From positions 47,345 to 111,344 of the forward strand of contig NZ_RDSD01000014.1 in assembly GCF_003712195.1 (NCBI RefSeq): 64,000 nt of DNA, written 5' to 3'. Below, piece by piece: positions 26,206 to 34,994 of this stretch. The stretch comes from Proteiniphilum sp. X52 (GTDB lineage Bacteria > Bacteroidota > Bacteroidia > Bacteroidales > Dysgonomonadaceae). The position numbers and the translations under genes are program-made. Each line of letters begins with the position of its first letter. Within the stretch, counting starts at the first letter, position 1. The notes beneath the pieces were generated by a model. That model was not told the DNA's origin, searched no databases, and worked only from the letters and a program-made list of their open reading frames with translations.

Positions 26206-26418
26206 CTGTTTTTACTGAATATTTATCCATTTACCAATTACTCCATTAGAAGTCAAGAAGTGGAGAAGAATGACGATCATTGAAATTTGAAAATGAATAG
26301 TTAACTACATCTCAAATCCGATATCCGATATCCCAATTCCCAAATCCTAATCCCAAATCCTAAATAGTCTTGGTTCTTGGCTCTTGGTTCTTGAATCTTA
26401 AATCTTGAATCTTGAATC

Positions 26419-27519
26419 TTAAATTCCTGCCGCTTCTTTTACAATCTGCCGCATCTTCCCAAAGTTCTCCTCAAGGCTTTGCAACAGTCTGAACTGCGCT
26501 TGGGTTCGCACCAGATTGTGTTCCGGATAGGCAATCTTGTAGTAGGTATCACCATCGATATAATCGGTGAGGAAACGTACCGCCTGCATGTAGGTAAGCA
26601 GTTTTGCCCCAAAGGCGAGGTTTTCTATCTCCACAGCGGTGAGGAAGGATGTCGCATTTTTCAGATAACCTTTCGCATATGCCTCAAAAATATCCAGATC
26701 AACCGAGACATTATCGAGGTTCTTATCATCTTCCGCGCCGGTGTTGGCCCCCGTACGGATAAAATCACCAAAATCGGAGAGCACGTATCCCGGCATCACG
26801 GTATCCAGATCCACCACACAGAGTACCTGGTCGTTATCGTCAAACAAAATATTATTCACTTTGGTATCACAATGGTTGATCCGTTTGGGCAGTTTTCCTT
26901 CGCGGTGTAATTTTTCCGCTTTGCACATCTCTTCAGCGCGATCTTCGACTTCCTTTACCAATCCGGCTACTTTATCCAGTCTCCCTGCCTTATTGGCTTT
27001 GACCGCTTCACGGAATGTCTCCAAGCGGGCTTCCATATTGTGAAAGTTCGGAATGGTCTCGAACAGCGGCTCACCCGGAAGATCTGACAGCATTTTCTGG
27101 AAATCACCGAAAGCCATTCCGGCGCGGTATGCCAGTTCAGGATTAATCTCATCGTAACTTTTGCTCTCTTTAATAAAATCCATGACCCGCCAGTAATCTC
27201 CTGTGGCATCCTGGTAATAAAGTGCTCCTTCCCGCGTAGGAACCAGCGTCAGCACACGACGATTCATATCGGCGACTCCCTGCTCCTCCAGTTTTTTGCG
27301 GATATGTTCCGTTACTCTCCGGATATTATTCTGCAATTCGTACACATTCTTGAATATATGGTGATTGATGCGTTGCAGCACGTACTCTTTATCACCGTCG
27401 CCCGATACCACTTTATATGAATCATTGATATGCCCTTTACCCAAGGGTTTTATCTCCACGTTAGCATCGTCTCCGATAAATTGAGAAACGATCTCTTTCA
27501 GTTTGTTCATCTCTTCCAT
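26419..27519 (-). CDS. APH-fold sugar kinase, NahK-like
   Basis: Aminoglycoside-phosphotransferase-fold kinases phosphorylate small hydroxylated substrates, and NahK phosphorylates N-acetylhexosamines at C1. The 366 residues show the APH ATP-binding region (KPLGKGHINDSYKV, ending YVLQRIN). The catalytic loop is NHCDTKVNNILFD (about residue 215) and the metal-binding segment is VVDLDTVMPG (about 235). The spacing and the VMPG motif resemble NahK and related Bacteroides proteins. A homoserine or choline kinase-like role cannot be excluded. It is 27 kb from the NagA/NagB genes in this window, so a link to amino-sugar use is only suggestive. Confidence 0.65.
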   Translation of the reverse strand: MEEMNKLKEIVSQFIGDDANVEIKPLGKGHINDSYKVVSGDGDKEYVLQRINHHIFKNVYELQNNIRRVTEHIRKKLEEQGVADMNRRVLTLVPTREGALYYQDATGDYWRVMDFIKESKSYDEINPELAYRAGMAFGDFQKMLSDLPGEPLFETIPNFHNMEARLETFREAVKANKAGRLDKVAGLVKEVEDRAEEMCKAEKLHREGKLPKRINHCDTKVNNILFDDNDQVLCVVDLDTVMPGYVLSDFGDFIRTGANTGAEDDKNLDNVSVDLDIFEAYAKGYLKNATSFLTAVEIENLAFGAKLLTYMQAVRFLTDYIDGDTYYKIAYPEHNLVRTQAQFRLLQSLEENFGKMRQIVKEAAGI

Positions 27520-27539
27520 TTATAGTTGAATTCTATTAA

Positions 27540-27660
27540 GCATTTTTAGTTCCAAGTTCCAAGTTCCAAGTTCTAAGTTCTAAGTTCCAAGTTCTAAGTC
27601 CTTCACTCTTCATTCTTCATTCTTCATTCTTCATTCTTCATTCTTCATTCTTCATTCCAA
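27540..27660. repeat. simple-sequence intergenic repeats
   Basis: The gap between two leftward genes is built from about eight units of AAGTTCCAAG/AAGTTCTAAG (27548-27600) and then seven units of CTTCATT (27608-27656). The last unit runs into the stop-codon end of the neighbouring gene. No promoter or hairpin is evident. Confidence 0.8.
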
Positions 27661-28299
27661 TTCCAGCAATCCAAAAAACTGGGGGACATGGAAATTCGGT
27701 TTGGGCAGATCGATGGGATTCCAGCTCAAGAAGTGAGGCTCTGGTGTCTCATCACCACATTTGTAGAAGTTAGCCCTGATTTTTTGCCCGGAAAGCGATT
27801 CCTGGGCATCAAAGCCCAGGGCTTTTTTGGGTATTTCCAGGTACATGCTCCAGTCGCTCACCTGCCGGTCCCCTTCATACCTGTGAGAGATGGTACTATG
27901 CCTGAAGATAGAAGGCATTTCAGATGCCTGCTTCTCTCCCTTTTCCCTTGTCTCATGCCGGCGGGAAAGCAGCACTCCCAATATATTGCACTCGAAATTG
28001 CGATACCCGCTTTCCCCTTCACGTTGCATAAAAAATTCCACGCAGCTATCCTCCCATACGGATCCGAAATCCTCGGTATTTACCGCGCGGACAGCTTCTC
28101 CGATTACAGTATAATAAAGGTAGAGCATATCTCCGTCGTGTGCCACCCGCACTGTCACGGGCAGGGTTTTCGGGAAATCAGCCTTCCAGTTGACCTGATC
28201 GACAGGGGCTTCCGCTCCGGCTTCGTGGAGCATCTTTATCTTATCGAATACCGTTTCAAGTTGTGAAACATTTTGCTTTGGCACCAGCAGTGTTCTCAT
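27652..28299 (-). CDS. carbohydrate-binding family 9-like protein
   Basis: The 215-residue protein resembles the CBM9-like/DOMON beta-sandwich family. It has an N-terminal APVDQVNWKADFP segment and the strand LYLYYTVIGEAVRAV. The motif EDSCVEFFM (about 92) typifies the fold, and FYKCGDETPEPHFLSWNPI lies near the C-terminus. CBM9 modules bind reducing ends of sugars. No signal peptide is visible, which is unusual for a carbohydrate-binding module and suggests a cytoplasmic or unconventional location. The role is unknown. Confidence 0.65.
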   Translation of the reverse strand: MRTLLVPKQNVSQLETVFDKIKMLHEAGAEAPVDQVNWKADFPKTLPVTVRVAHDGDMLYLYYTVIGEAVRAVNTEDFGSVWEDSCVEFFMQREGESGYRNFECNILGVLLSRRHETREKGEKQASEMPSIFRHSTISHRYEGDRQVSDWSMYLEIPKKALGFDAQESLSGQKIRANFYKCGDETPEPHFLSWNPIDLPKPNFHVPQFFGLLELE

Positions 28300-28425
28300 A
28301 TAATTATTTTATTTAGATATATGTCATCTTTCAGAATAATGAACTTAAAATCAGTCATTAATGAGATTGAAAAAGATCGGGTAAGATTGGATTATACATT
28401 CATAAATCAACAAATCATCCCTACT

Positions 28426-28464
28426 TCCCGAGGGATCGGGACAACTTGTGCCGATCCCTCGGGA
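28426..28464. repeat. 14-bp perfect inverted repeat, REP-like
   Basis: TCCCGAGGGATCGG (28426-28439) and its exact complement (28451-28464) flank an 11-base loop. The hairpin is very stable, but no T-run follows and no gene ends next to it. It sits at the edge of a decayed region (28300-28775) in which I see no gene. Confidence 0.75.
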
Positions 28465-28775
28465 TTACCAAATCAATAAATTTTCCCCAAAGATATTCTT
28501 TTTAATGAAAACGGGCAAAATATTATTGTACCAGGACAAGGGGCAACCTGAAAATATATCGAATTTATCATCTGTCAATCTTTCAAACATTCTATAGGTA
28601 CTACGAATACTCCATCAGAGCGACGATAGACATTCCCTATGTTTTGACCACCCATTCAAGTTTTTATTATTTTTTATCCATAAAACTCGTCATAAAACAA
28701 TAAAAAAGCGAATAATAGAGTTTATATAAAATCAGTGTAATCAATGGGTGCATCTTTTATAGGAAATTCTACTTA

Positions 28776-29371
28776 AAACGTTGGGCGAATTACCGGATAG
28801 ACACCACTTAAGGGTAAAATATTTGACAGAGCAATGCCAGGACTTGTTGCTTGACGGTACGGAAAGACCTATTGAGCGCCCGCAAGACACCGACAGACAA
28901 AAATCCTGTTATAGTGGTAAAAAAAACGCATAACGTAAAAAACAACCTGCTTTGCACGCCTGATAAACGTATTTTGTGGTTGTCAAAGACTTGTGAGGGG
29001 CATGTGCATGACAAAAAATACAAGATGAGCAACCGTTGACATTATCAAAAGGCATAACTCTGTGGCAAGATACCGGTTTCTTGGGACATAGCCCTAAAGA
29101 TGTGACGGTAAAAATGCCGACAAAAAAGCCCAAAGGCAAAGAATTATCGGATGATCAAAAAAAGGAAAACGATGATCAAAAAAAGGAAAACAGAGAAATA
29201 TCAAGTTTTCGAATTCTTGTTGAACACGCCATTGGCGGAATCAAAAAATGTCGTATTGTAAAAGAACGCTTTCGATGCCGCAAGTTTGGCTTTGACGATT
29301 TAGTCATGCTTATTGCCTGCGGATTACATAATTTTAGAATCACAATGTCTCTGAATTTGAGCTGTATATAA
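28776..29371 (+). pseudogene. IS5-type (DDE_Tnp_4) transposase remnant
   Basis: Three reading frames joined by two frameshifts (near 28920 and 29036) spell the catalytic part of a DDE_Tnp_4 transposase. The first gives LLLDGTERPIERPQDTDRQK, the second KKTHNVKNNLL and HVHDKKY, and the third LSKGITLWQDTGFLGHSP. EHAIGGIKKCRIVKERFR and CGLHNFRI then close the protein. The N-terminal helix-turn-helix part is missing. A 21-base in-frame duplication (29150-29170 and 29171-29191) repeats the DDQKKEN segment. No terminal repeats can be recognised. This is an inactive relic. Confidence 0.8.
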
Positions 29372-29663
29372 TTTTATTCAATATAATGTCTAATATTTGC
29401 TCGATTTTTTATCACAATATATATTTATCCAGAATACGTGTTATCAGGCATTGTAAGCGCTTACTAGCACGCTCTATGCCTGTTTGGTGTAAGGGTTAAG
29501 ATTGCTCTTGCCATTTAATCAAATACTAAAGCATAATTCAACCGAATTGAATTGATTTGCACAATTCGTTTTTTTTTGGATAGAGGAAAGAATTACACTT
29601 ATCGATCATCCTATCAGTCAATTACCCCGATCCATTGATAACTATTAATTGTACGTTTCATTT

Positions 29664-30008
29664 TTACCCCCCTATTTTCTCTTGCAAACGGAGTAGATTA
29701 CGGGCAGCATCTTCTATTTGTCTTTTCCCCAGCTTCACTTCAATGGCAACCAACCGTCCGTTCCGCAGACGGACAATCATGTCGGTCTCTAGTTCTCCTT
29801 TATCCCGATAATGGAAAACATCACCATGGTTGGCTTGGGTATAAATACGTATATCACGCGTACAGAGCGCCTCAAATAAAAATCCGAACATTTCAAAATC
29901 AGCAAGGATACTTTCCGGTTCAGCTCGCATTACCGGCGTAGCGATGGACGGATATACAAAATGCCACTTAGGTGATGTACGAATAGCCGTTTTCGAGCTG
30001 TTTAATAG
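29664..30008 (-). pseudogene. C-terminal fragment of a DUF4143 ATPase
   Basis: The frame reads KTAIRTSPKWHFVYPSIAT, then FGFLFEALCTRDIRIYTQA, HYRDKGELETDMIVRL and VAIEVKLG. It matches the C-terminal DUF4143 nuclease-like domain of Bacteroidetes AAA ATPases. The ATPase domain is absent, and the frame opens without a start in the last bases before the DUF4861-like gene. The first ATG-like codon would be at 29930. The remaining 290 bases back to the transposase relic show nothing recognisable. Confidence 0.7.
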
Positions 30009-30029
30009 ACATTTATTATAATTTTTTTG

Positions 30030-32663
30030 TTATTGAGTTAGCATTCTAATTTGTTTCAGTTGTTGTTTTAACACATTTTCCCAATCCTTTACGGAAGGAG
30101 AGCACGGGAACTGATGCCCGCGCAGCCAGTCGCCTTGGATTTGGTAAGTTACGGGAACTCCTTTTTTGCATTCCAGCACGACCCGGTGCTCTTCCGGTTG
30201 GTCGTCGAAACGCAGGAAGCGGTCCGGCGGGAACATGATCCCCATGCCTATCCAACCGATCTCCGGATCCTGGAATCCCCACGAACCGATAATGCCGGCA
30301 TCCCTGTCGGAAAAGAATGTCTCGTCCGGTAACCGCACCAGGCCGATACCTAATTCGATCTTATCGCCGGGAGCTCCGCCGTCCACCGTTGCTTCCACCG
30401 ATGAGTAAAGATCCCCGGCGCCGATTGAAGGACGCAGGCGTACGGTGCAGGGGGTGTTTTCAGGGCCGACCCCTTCCGCTACAAATTCGAGGGTAAGCTG
30501 GTTGTTGGTTTGCTCAACCACACGGCCGGTAAAAGTGGGATTTCCCTTGCCCGTTTCGTTGCGTACGGGATAGGGCACGCCGTTCACATAGAGGATGACT
30601 CCTCCGCATCCCGCCGTTTTCCCCACGTGCAGGATATCCATTCCCCAACCGTTCTGGTCGATATGGTAACTCTTGCCCTCGGCTATTTTTGGCATGATCA
30701 GCGTGTCGATCCACTGACGTTTACCGAAGAGGTCGAAATGACCCAAATAGAAGCGAAAGGCCGCTTTTTCCGATTCCCATCCCCAGTTGGGCGGAAGCCA
30801 TTGGTTGTTCCAGGCCACGCGCGGTCTGTCCTCTTCCCTGCGCAACCGTGCCGTCCATGCATGATAATCTTCTTCCGGTCTGCCCGTTTTGAAATGTTTC
30901 GCAACGGTTTTGACCATAGCTTGTGTGTCTCCTTTACTGCGGGCTACGTTGAATTTTTTCCAGAAAGAGCGGTTTTTGTATCCCGATTTTTTCAGCCGGT
31001 CGATCAGCCGGTCCTGCACCAGTGTAAGGTAGTACAATATGGATTGGTCGCTGTTCGTAAGGCGACGTGCAATATCGCCCGGAATATTTTCACCCTGCAT
31101 GCGATTTGCAAGCAAATTCCACACGGCGTCTTCTTCCATTTCCTCCTTCGTGGATCGGAGTGCTGTCGTAAGAGCCATCACCAGATTATATTTATTTTCC
31201 GGTTCGGTTTTAAAAATGGGCGCCAACGTCCCGTTTAACTCCTTGAATGTCCAGCCCACCGGTTTTACGTCCGACACATCGATGAGGTAGGAGTCATCCG
31301 TTATGCCGTCGCCATTTGTATCGATATCCACCCTGTCCACGATGCCGTCCTTGTCTGTATCCACCCAGAGGTAGGTCATGTCTGTTTTTATGTCGAAGTC
31401 GTAATCCACCTTGATCCAGCTCCTGTCGCTGTTCTTGATGTGGACGCGGTGGTCGGCGGGATTGAAATAAAACTCGTTGGGTCCCCGGGGCTTGAGCACC
31501 AGTTCATAGCGTTTGTTATAAGGTCCGCAATCCGGAGCTCCGATTCGCGGCATCACGTATCCCGAATCGGTGGATGCGGCATTGATCACTCCTTCCCAGC
31601 GTTCAATGGTATCTTTCGGATCATTAAATGCGATATTCAGGTTATTCTCGTTCCAGGTCATCAACACACGTTCCCAGGTGACGGTTTGCAAGTAATTGCG
31701 TGCAGTAGAGCGTTTCAACACCGGACCGGTAGGAATGCCCCGGATCATAAAATGTTCCGTTTGCTCTTCCGGTAAATACATGGTGAAATCGCTTTCCCGA
31801 TCTTTCTCTTGTGTCCATCCTTTTGCACATGCCGAAACGGAGACATCGAAGTCTCTTTGCTTCCCGGCTATCGGGTTCACATTAAAGCTCCACCGGAGCG
31901 ACTTCACCAGCTCTTCCTTTCCTTCTATGCGGATTACCTCTTCACTGATGCCGTCGTTATCGAAATCGTAAAAAAGGAACGGGTTTTCAAAATGAGGAAT
32001 CCATTTGTCTTGTTCGGGATTCAGGTAATAAACGACAAAACTTTCGTTTCCCCCAAAATGCGAGTGGTTCTGGCAAGGGATCTGATAATAGACGTAATCC
32101 ATATCGTAATCCAGCAGGTTGTCGTCTCCATCGTCGGTGGAGACAAGTGCCCGCAATCCGTCGAAAGGAACACGCCAGCCTTTCTTGCCGTACGTGAACC
32201 ATTCCATCACGTCGAGATCCCCGTCTCCATCCAGATCACGATAACCGATCACGGCATCGACCCATCCGTCGGCATGCCAGTCGGCGATCCAGAGGTCCCC
32301 ATACTTTTCGGGCTCTTTGCCCATTTCCAGATTACCATTCTCGTCAATCACCTTGACCAGTATCGGTTTTTTTGCTTCCGTATGGCGCGGTTCGATATCG
32401 ATAAACCACACCTCCTCCGGCTTGCCGTCACCGTCCCTGTCCACATAGTGGCGCTTACCCGGGGTATCATTTTTTACTTTTTCAACCATAGCAGGATCCA
32501 GTCTGACGGCATCGCCGAAAATCTGCTCAAAAGCAATTTGTTTTGCCACTTTATCCGTATCTTGTGCCTGTACATTTGTTGCGTGAACGCATAGAGTTAA
32601 AATTGCCAGGTAAAAGGCAAAGCCAGGGTGCAGATAGCGCTTGTTCAATGATTTCCGTGTCAT
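30030..32663 (-). CDS. secreted calcium-repeat protein with DUF4861-like domain (paralogue 1)
   Basis: The 877 residues begin with a Sec signal peptide (cleavage near VQAQ, about 34). The conserved AFEQIFGDAVRLDPAMVEKV segment and a run of calcium-binding acidic repeats follow (DRDGDGKPEEVWFID, DLDGDGDLD, DTDKDGIVDRVDIDTNGDG). A middle region comes next, then a C-terminal part (about 620-865) resembling DUF4861, with WGWESEKAAFRFYLGHFDLFGKR and WGMDILHVGKTAGCGG. DUF4861 proteins occur in polysaccharide-utilisation loci, but I know of no firm activity for this branch. A paralogue at 43442-46102 is colinear over its full length. It is the last gene of the GH20 unit, 6 bases after the phosphatase-like gene. 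Confidence 0.7.
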   Translation of the reverse strand: MTRKSLNKRYLHPGFAFYLAILTLCVHATNVQAQDTDKVAKQIAFEQIFGDAVRLDPAMVEKVKNDTPGKRHYVDRDGDGKPEEVWFIDIEPRHTEAKKPILVKVIDENGNLEMGKEPEKYGDLWIADWHADGWVDAVIGYRDLDGDGDLDVMEWFTYGKKGWRVPFDGLRALVSTDDGDDNLLDYDMDYVYYQIPCQNHSHFGGNESFVVYYLNPEQDKWIPHFENPFLFYDFDNDGISEEVIRIEGKEELVKSLRWSFNVNPIAGKQRDFDVSVSACAKGWTQEKDRESDFTMYLPEEQTEHFMIRGIPTGPVLKRSTARNYLQTVTWERVLMTWNENNLNIAFNDPKDTIERWEGVINAASTDSGYVMPRIGAPDCGPYNKRYELVLKPRGPNEFYFNPADHRVHIKNSDRSWIKVDYDFDIKTDMTYLWVDTDKDGIVDRVDIDTNGDGITDDSYLIDVSDVKPVGWTFKELNGTLAPIFKTEPENKYNLVMALTTALRSTKEEMEEDAVWNLLANRMQGENIPGDIARRLTNSDQSILYYLTLVQDRLIDRLKKSGYKNRSFWKKFNVARSKGDTQAMVKTVAKHFKTGRPEEDYHAWTARLRREEDRPRVAWNNQWLPPNWGWESEKAAFRFYLGHFDLFGKRQWIDTLIMPKIAEGKSYHIDQNGWGMDILHVGKTAGCGGVILYVNGVPYPVRNETGKGNPTFTGRVVEQTNNQLTLEFVAEGVGPENTPCTVRLRPSIGAGDLYSSVEATVDGGAPGDKIELGIGLVRLPDETFFSDRDAGIIGSWGFQDPEIGWIGMGIMFPPDRFLRFDDQPEEHRVVLECKKGVPVTYQIQGDWLRGHQFPCSPSVKDWENVLKQQLKQIRMLTQ

Positions 32664-32669
32664 AATTCT

Positions 32670-33848
32670 TTATTTGATAAGCAATGTTTCCTTCATTTTA
32701 TGCAGAACGGCCTCGTTGGCCTCTATCAGGTGTTCCGTTGAACCCGCCCTGTGCCACTCCGTTATCCTGTCCTGGTGGTAAAACGGCTCGGGTGTCAGGT
32801 TTTCATTGGAAAGCGAGGAGATGATGTTGGCCACGTAGTTGTTCTTCTCGGCAACCAGAACCAATTGGGCATACAGTATGTTGTATTGCCGTATCTGTTG
32901 GTTGATGGTCTTGATATATCGGGCTGGCTTATAGGATGATGCGTCCGTTTCTTCCAGGATCTCTTCCACGGCTTTTCCCGCCCCGCCGCCGGTGTTCGGG
33001 GCTTCCACGCCCAACAGCCGGGCGATTGTCGGCGCCAGGTCGGTATGCTCAAAGTAGGGAAGTTCGCGTCCCCGGGCGATTCCGGTTCCGCAAAAGACTA
33101 AGGGAGTTACCCAACTGTCTTCGTCCAGCATGGGATGCCAGCCTACCTTGCTCTGTCCGTGGTCGGAGGTTACGATCAAAACGGAACTTTCCCATTTTCC
33201 TGCCGTTTTCAGGTAATCGATCAGCTCTCCCAGCAGCCTGTCGGCATTCTCAATGGCATCGACATAGGGAGAGCCTTCACCGAAAATATCTCTCGCATAC
33301 GGCTTTCCTTCACTGAACATGGCTATGGACGTACCGATGGAGCCCGGGCTTTGCAGATGGACACGCATAAAACGAATGTTCTGACTCTCGAGTAGTTTGA
33401 TGGCTTGTTCCACTGTTTGATCGTCGGTCAGCGAGTTATCCATGATGCAGGTGGAGAAACCTCTTCCCACGGAACGATAGGCCGTTGTGTTCACCACGAA
33501 TGCCGTTTGTTGCTTCGGGGAGATCATCTCCTGGATCATTTTGTTTTCCGGACTCAGGAAAATGGTTCCTTCGTGGAGCATCGGATTGGGGAAGGAGCAA
33601 CTGTTCGACAGGCTGTAATCCCCCACCGTGGGGTGATGGGGAATGATCATGTGCGATTTCCGCACGTACGTTCCTTCCTTTATCAGGGAATTTAGCACCG
33701 GCATGTTCAACTTTTCCGGCGCCTGCCAGTGCATTCCGTCGATCATGAACAGGATCACCCTTTCGGGTTCTTTCGCCGATAAAGCCGGGATATTCACCGA
33801 CAAAGCATAAAGCAGAAACGATACCCATACAAAATGAATTCTTCTCAT
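32670..33848 (-). CDS. exported alkaline-phosphatase-superfamily hydrolase
   Basis: The 392 residues start with a signal peptide (about 1-25). Metal-binding motifs of the alkaline phosphatase/sulfatase/NPP superfamily are visible. FMIDGMHW supplies an early Asp, HHPTVGDYS a likely Thr nucleophile, and VTSDHGQSKVGWHP the Asp-His pair and distal His. FEHTDLAPTIARLLGV is typical near the C-terminus. The sulfatase CxPxR motif is absent, so a phosphodiesterase or phosphomutase-like activity is more likely than a sulfatase. Location is probably periplasmic. It sits between the NagX-like gene (14 bases) and the DUF4861-like gene (6 bases), so it is part of one operon. Confidence 0.7.
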   Translation of the reverse strand: MRRIHFVWVSFLLYALSVNIPALSAKEPERVILFMIDGMHWQAPEKLNMPVLNSLIKEGTYVRKSHMIIPHHPTVGDYSLSNSCSFPNPMLHEGTIFLSPENKMIQEMISPKQQTAFVVNTTAYRSVGRGFSTCIMDNSLTDDQTVEQAIKLLESQNIRFMRVHLQSPGSIGTSIAMFSEGKPYARDIFGEGSPYVDAIENADRLLGELIDYLKTAGKWESSVLIVTSDHGQSKVGWHPMLDEDSWVTPLVFCGTGIARGRELPYFEHTDLAPTIARLLGVEAPNTGGGAGKAVEEILEETDASSYKPARYIKTINQQIRQYNILYAQLVLVAEKNNYVANIISSLSNENLTPEPFYHQDRITEWHRAGSTEHLIEANEAVLHKMKETLLIK

Positions 33849-33862
33849 GTTATTTTCTTATT

Positions 33863-34981
33863 TTACAATTTAATGAAAATCTTCCGTTTATACATATAAT
33901 AGCAGATGCCCCAGATCATAAACGCCACCACTGCAATCGTCACCATGTTGATCAACATATCGCCTCCCCAGCCAAAAATACGATGCGTGAACGGGCGGGC
34001 CATCCGGGTAAGCAGACTCTTTCCGCCGAGGCTGCTGAAAATGTAAATAAAAATGGGATTCATCCCCACGATGGCAAAAAATGTGGCGACCTTCCTGAAG
34101 CGGAGTATATCCACAAAGAGATAGGAAAATCCCATCGCCAGCAGGCACCACCCGCCGCTGAAAACGACAAAGGAGCCGGTGCCGATACGCTCTATCATGG
34201 GAATATATAACCCCAGCAGATACCCGCCCATGATTCCGGCGATCCCGGTTGAAAGCATGATCGTCAGTTTTTTCATTGGTGACAAATCCGTCATCAATAA
34301 TTTGCCGGTACAGACACCCCAAAGGATGTGGGCGCAGGTAGGCACCGCATTGAACGTGACCCAATGGTCGGGATGAAGATGTCCCGTAGTAACTGAATCC
34401 AACCATGCGCCGAAATTGTGGTCGGGCGTGTAAGGCATATTGTATCCTTCAACCGGCCAGAACTGATAGAGCAGGTCGGAGGCCAGTATCAGCCCAAAAG
34501 AAACGGCCAGTTGCCATTTAATATTTTTTTGCAACAGCAGAAAGGCAAACACATACACCAACCCCAGTTGGGGAAGGATATTGGTCAGGTAATAGGCATC
34601 ATCTTTGGCTCCCAACATAAAACCGAGCAACAGTAACCAGAAGGAACGTTTCAGGGCATGGATAAACGATTGCTTCCAGCTATCGCCCCGGGCAAGCCTT
34701 TTAGATAGCGAAAAAGGCATGGCGACACCCACGATAAACATAAAAAAAGGTTGTATCAGGTCCCAGAAATAGATATCGAACCATTTGCCGTGATTGGAGT
34801 GCTTGTCGAGCCAGGCAATAAACGCGCCTCCATGCCCCTGTTCCGTCATTTGGTGAAACAGGGTTGCTATCCCCGATACCAGGATAAACATTACCAGTCC
34901 TCTGAAAAAGTCGACGGAAAGGATCCTTCCCTGTTCCTTGCTCAGGCCGGCAGTTGCATCGCTTGTTTGATCAGACTTCAT
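33863..34981 (-). CDS. nagX: NagX/HGSNAT-type membrane acyltransferase
   Basis: The 372-residue inner-membrane protein has about ten membrane segments. It opens with SVDFFRGLVMFILVSG, the signature of the DUF5009/heparan-glucosaminide acetyltransferase group. FMFIVGVAMPFSLSKR follows, and the protein ends with a short basic tail. Relatives move an acetyl group from cytoplasmic acetyl-CoA to glucosamine on the other side of the membrane. Some Bacteroidetes members are called NagX and lie in GlcNAc loci. ATG 34981 has GGAGAG immediately upstream and starts 13 bases after the GH20 stop; the longer frame begins with TTG and is less likely. Confidence 0.75.
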   Translation of the reverse strand: MKSDQTSDATAGLSKEQGRILSVDFFRGLVMFILVSGIATLFHQMTEQGHGGAFIAWLDKHSNHGKWFDIYFWDLIQPFFMFIVGVAMPFSLSKRLARGDSWKQSFIHALKRSFWLLLLGFMLGAKDDAYYLTNILPQLGLVYVFAFLLLQKNIKWQLAVSFGLILASDLLYQFWPVEGYNMPYTPDHNFGAWLDSVTTGHLHPDHWVTFNAVPTCAHILWGVCTGKLLMTDLSPMKKLTIMLSTGIAGIMGGYLLGLYIPMIERIGTGSFVVFSGGWCLLAMGFSYLFVDILRFRKVATFFAIVGMNPIFIYIFSSLGGKSLLTRMARPFTHRIFGWGGDMLINMVTIAVVAFMIWGICYYMYKRKIFIKL

Positions 34982-34994
34982 CTCTCCAATTTTT

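Noticed and set aside
28851..29039. Independent small gene within the transposase remnant
   Set aside because: Its middle section spells transposase sequence in a shifted frame. It is part of the pseudogene.
32670..33848. Sulfatase
   Set aside because: No CxPxR or SxPxR maturation motif is present, and no maturase gene is in the window.
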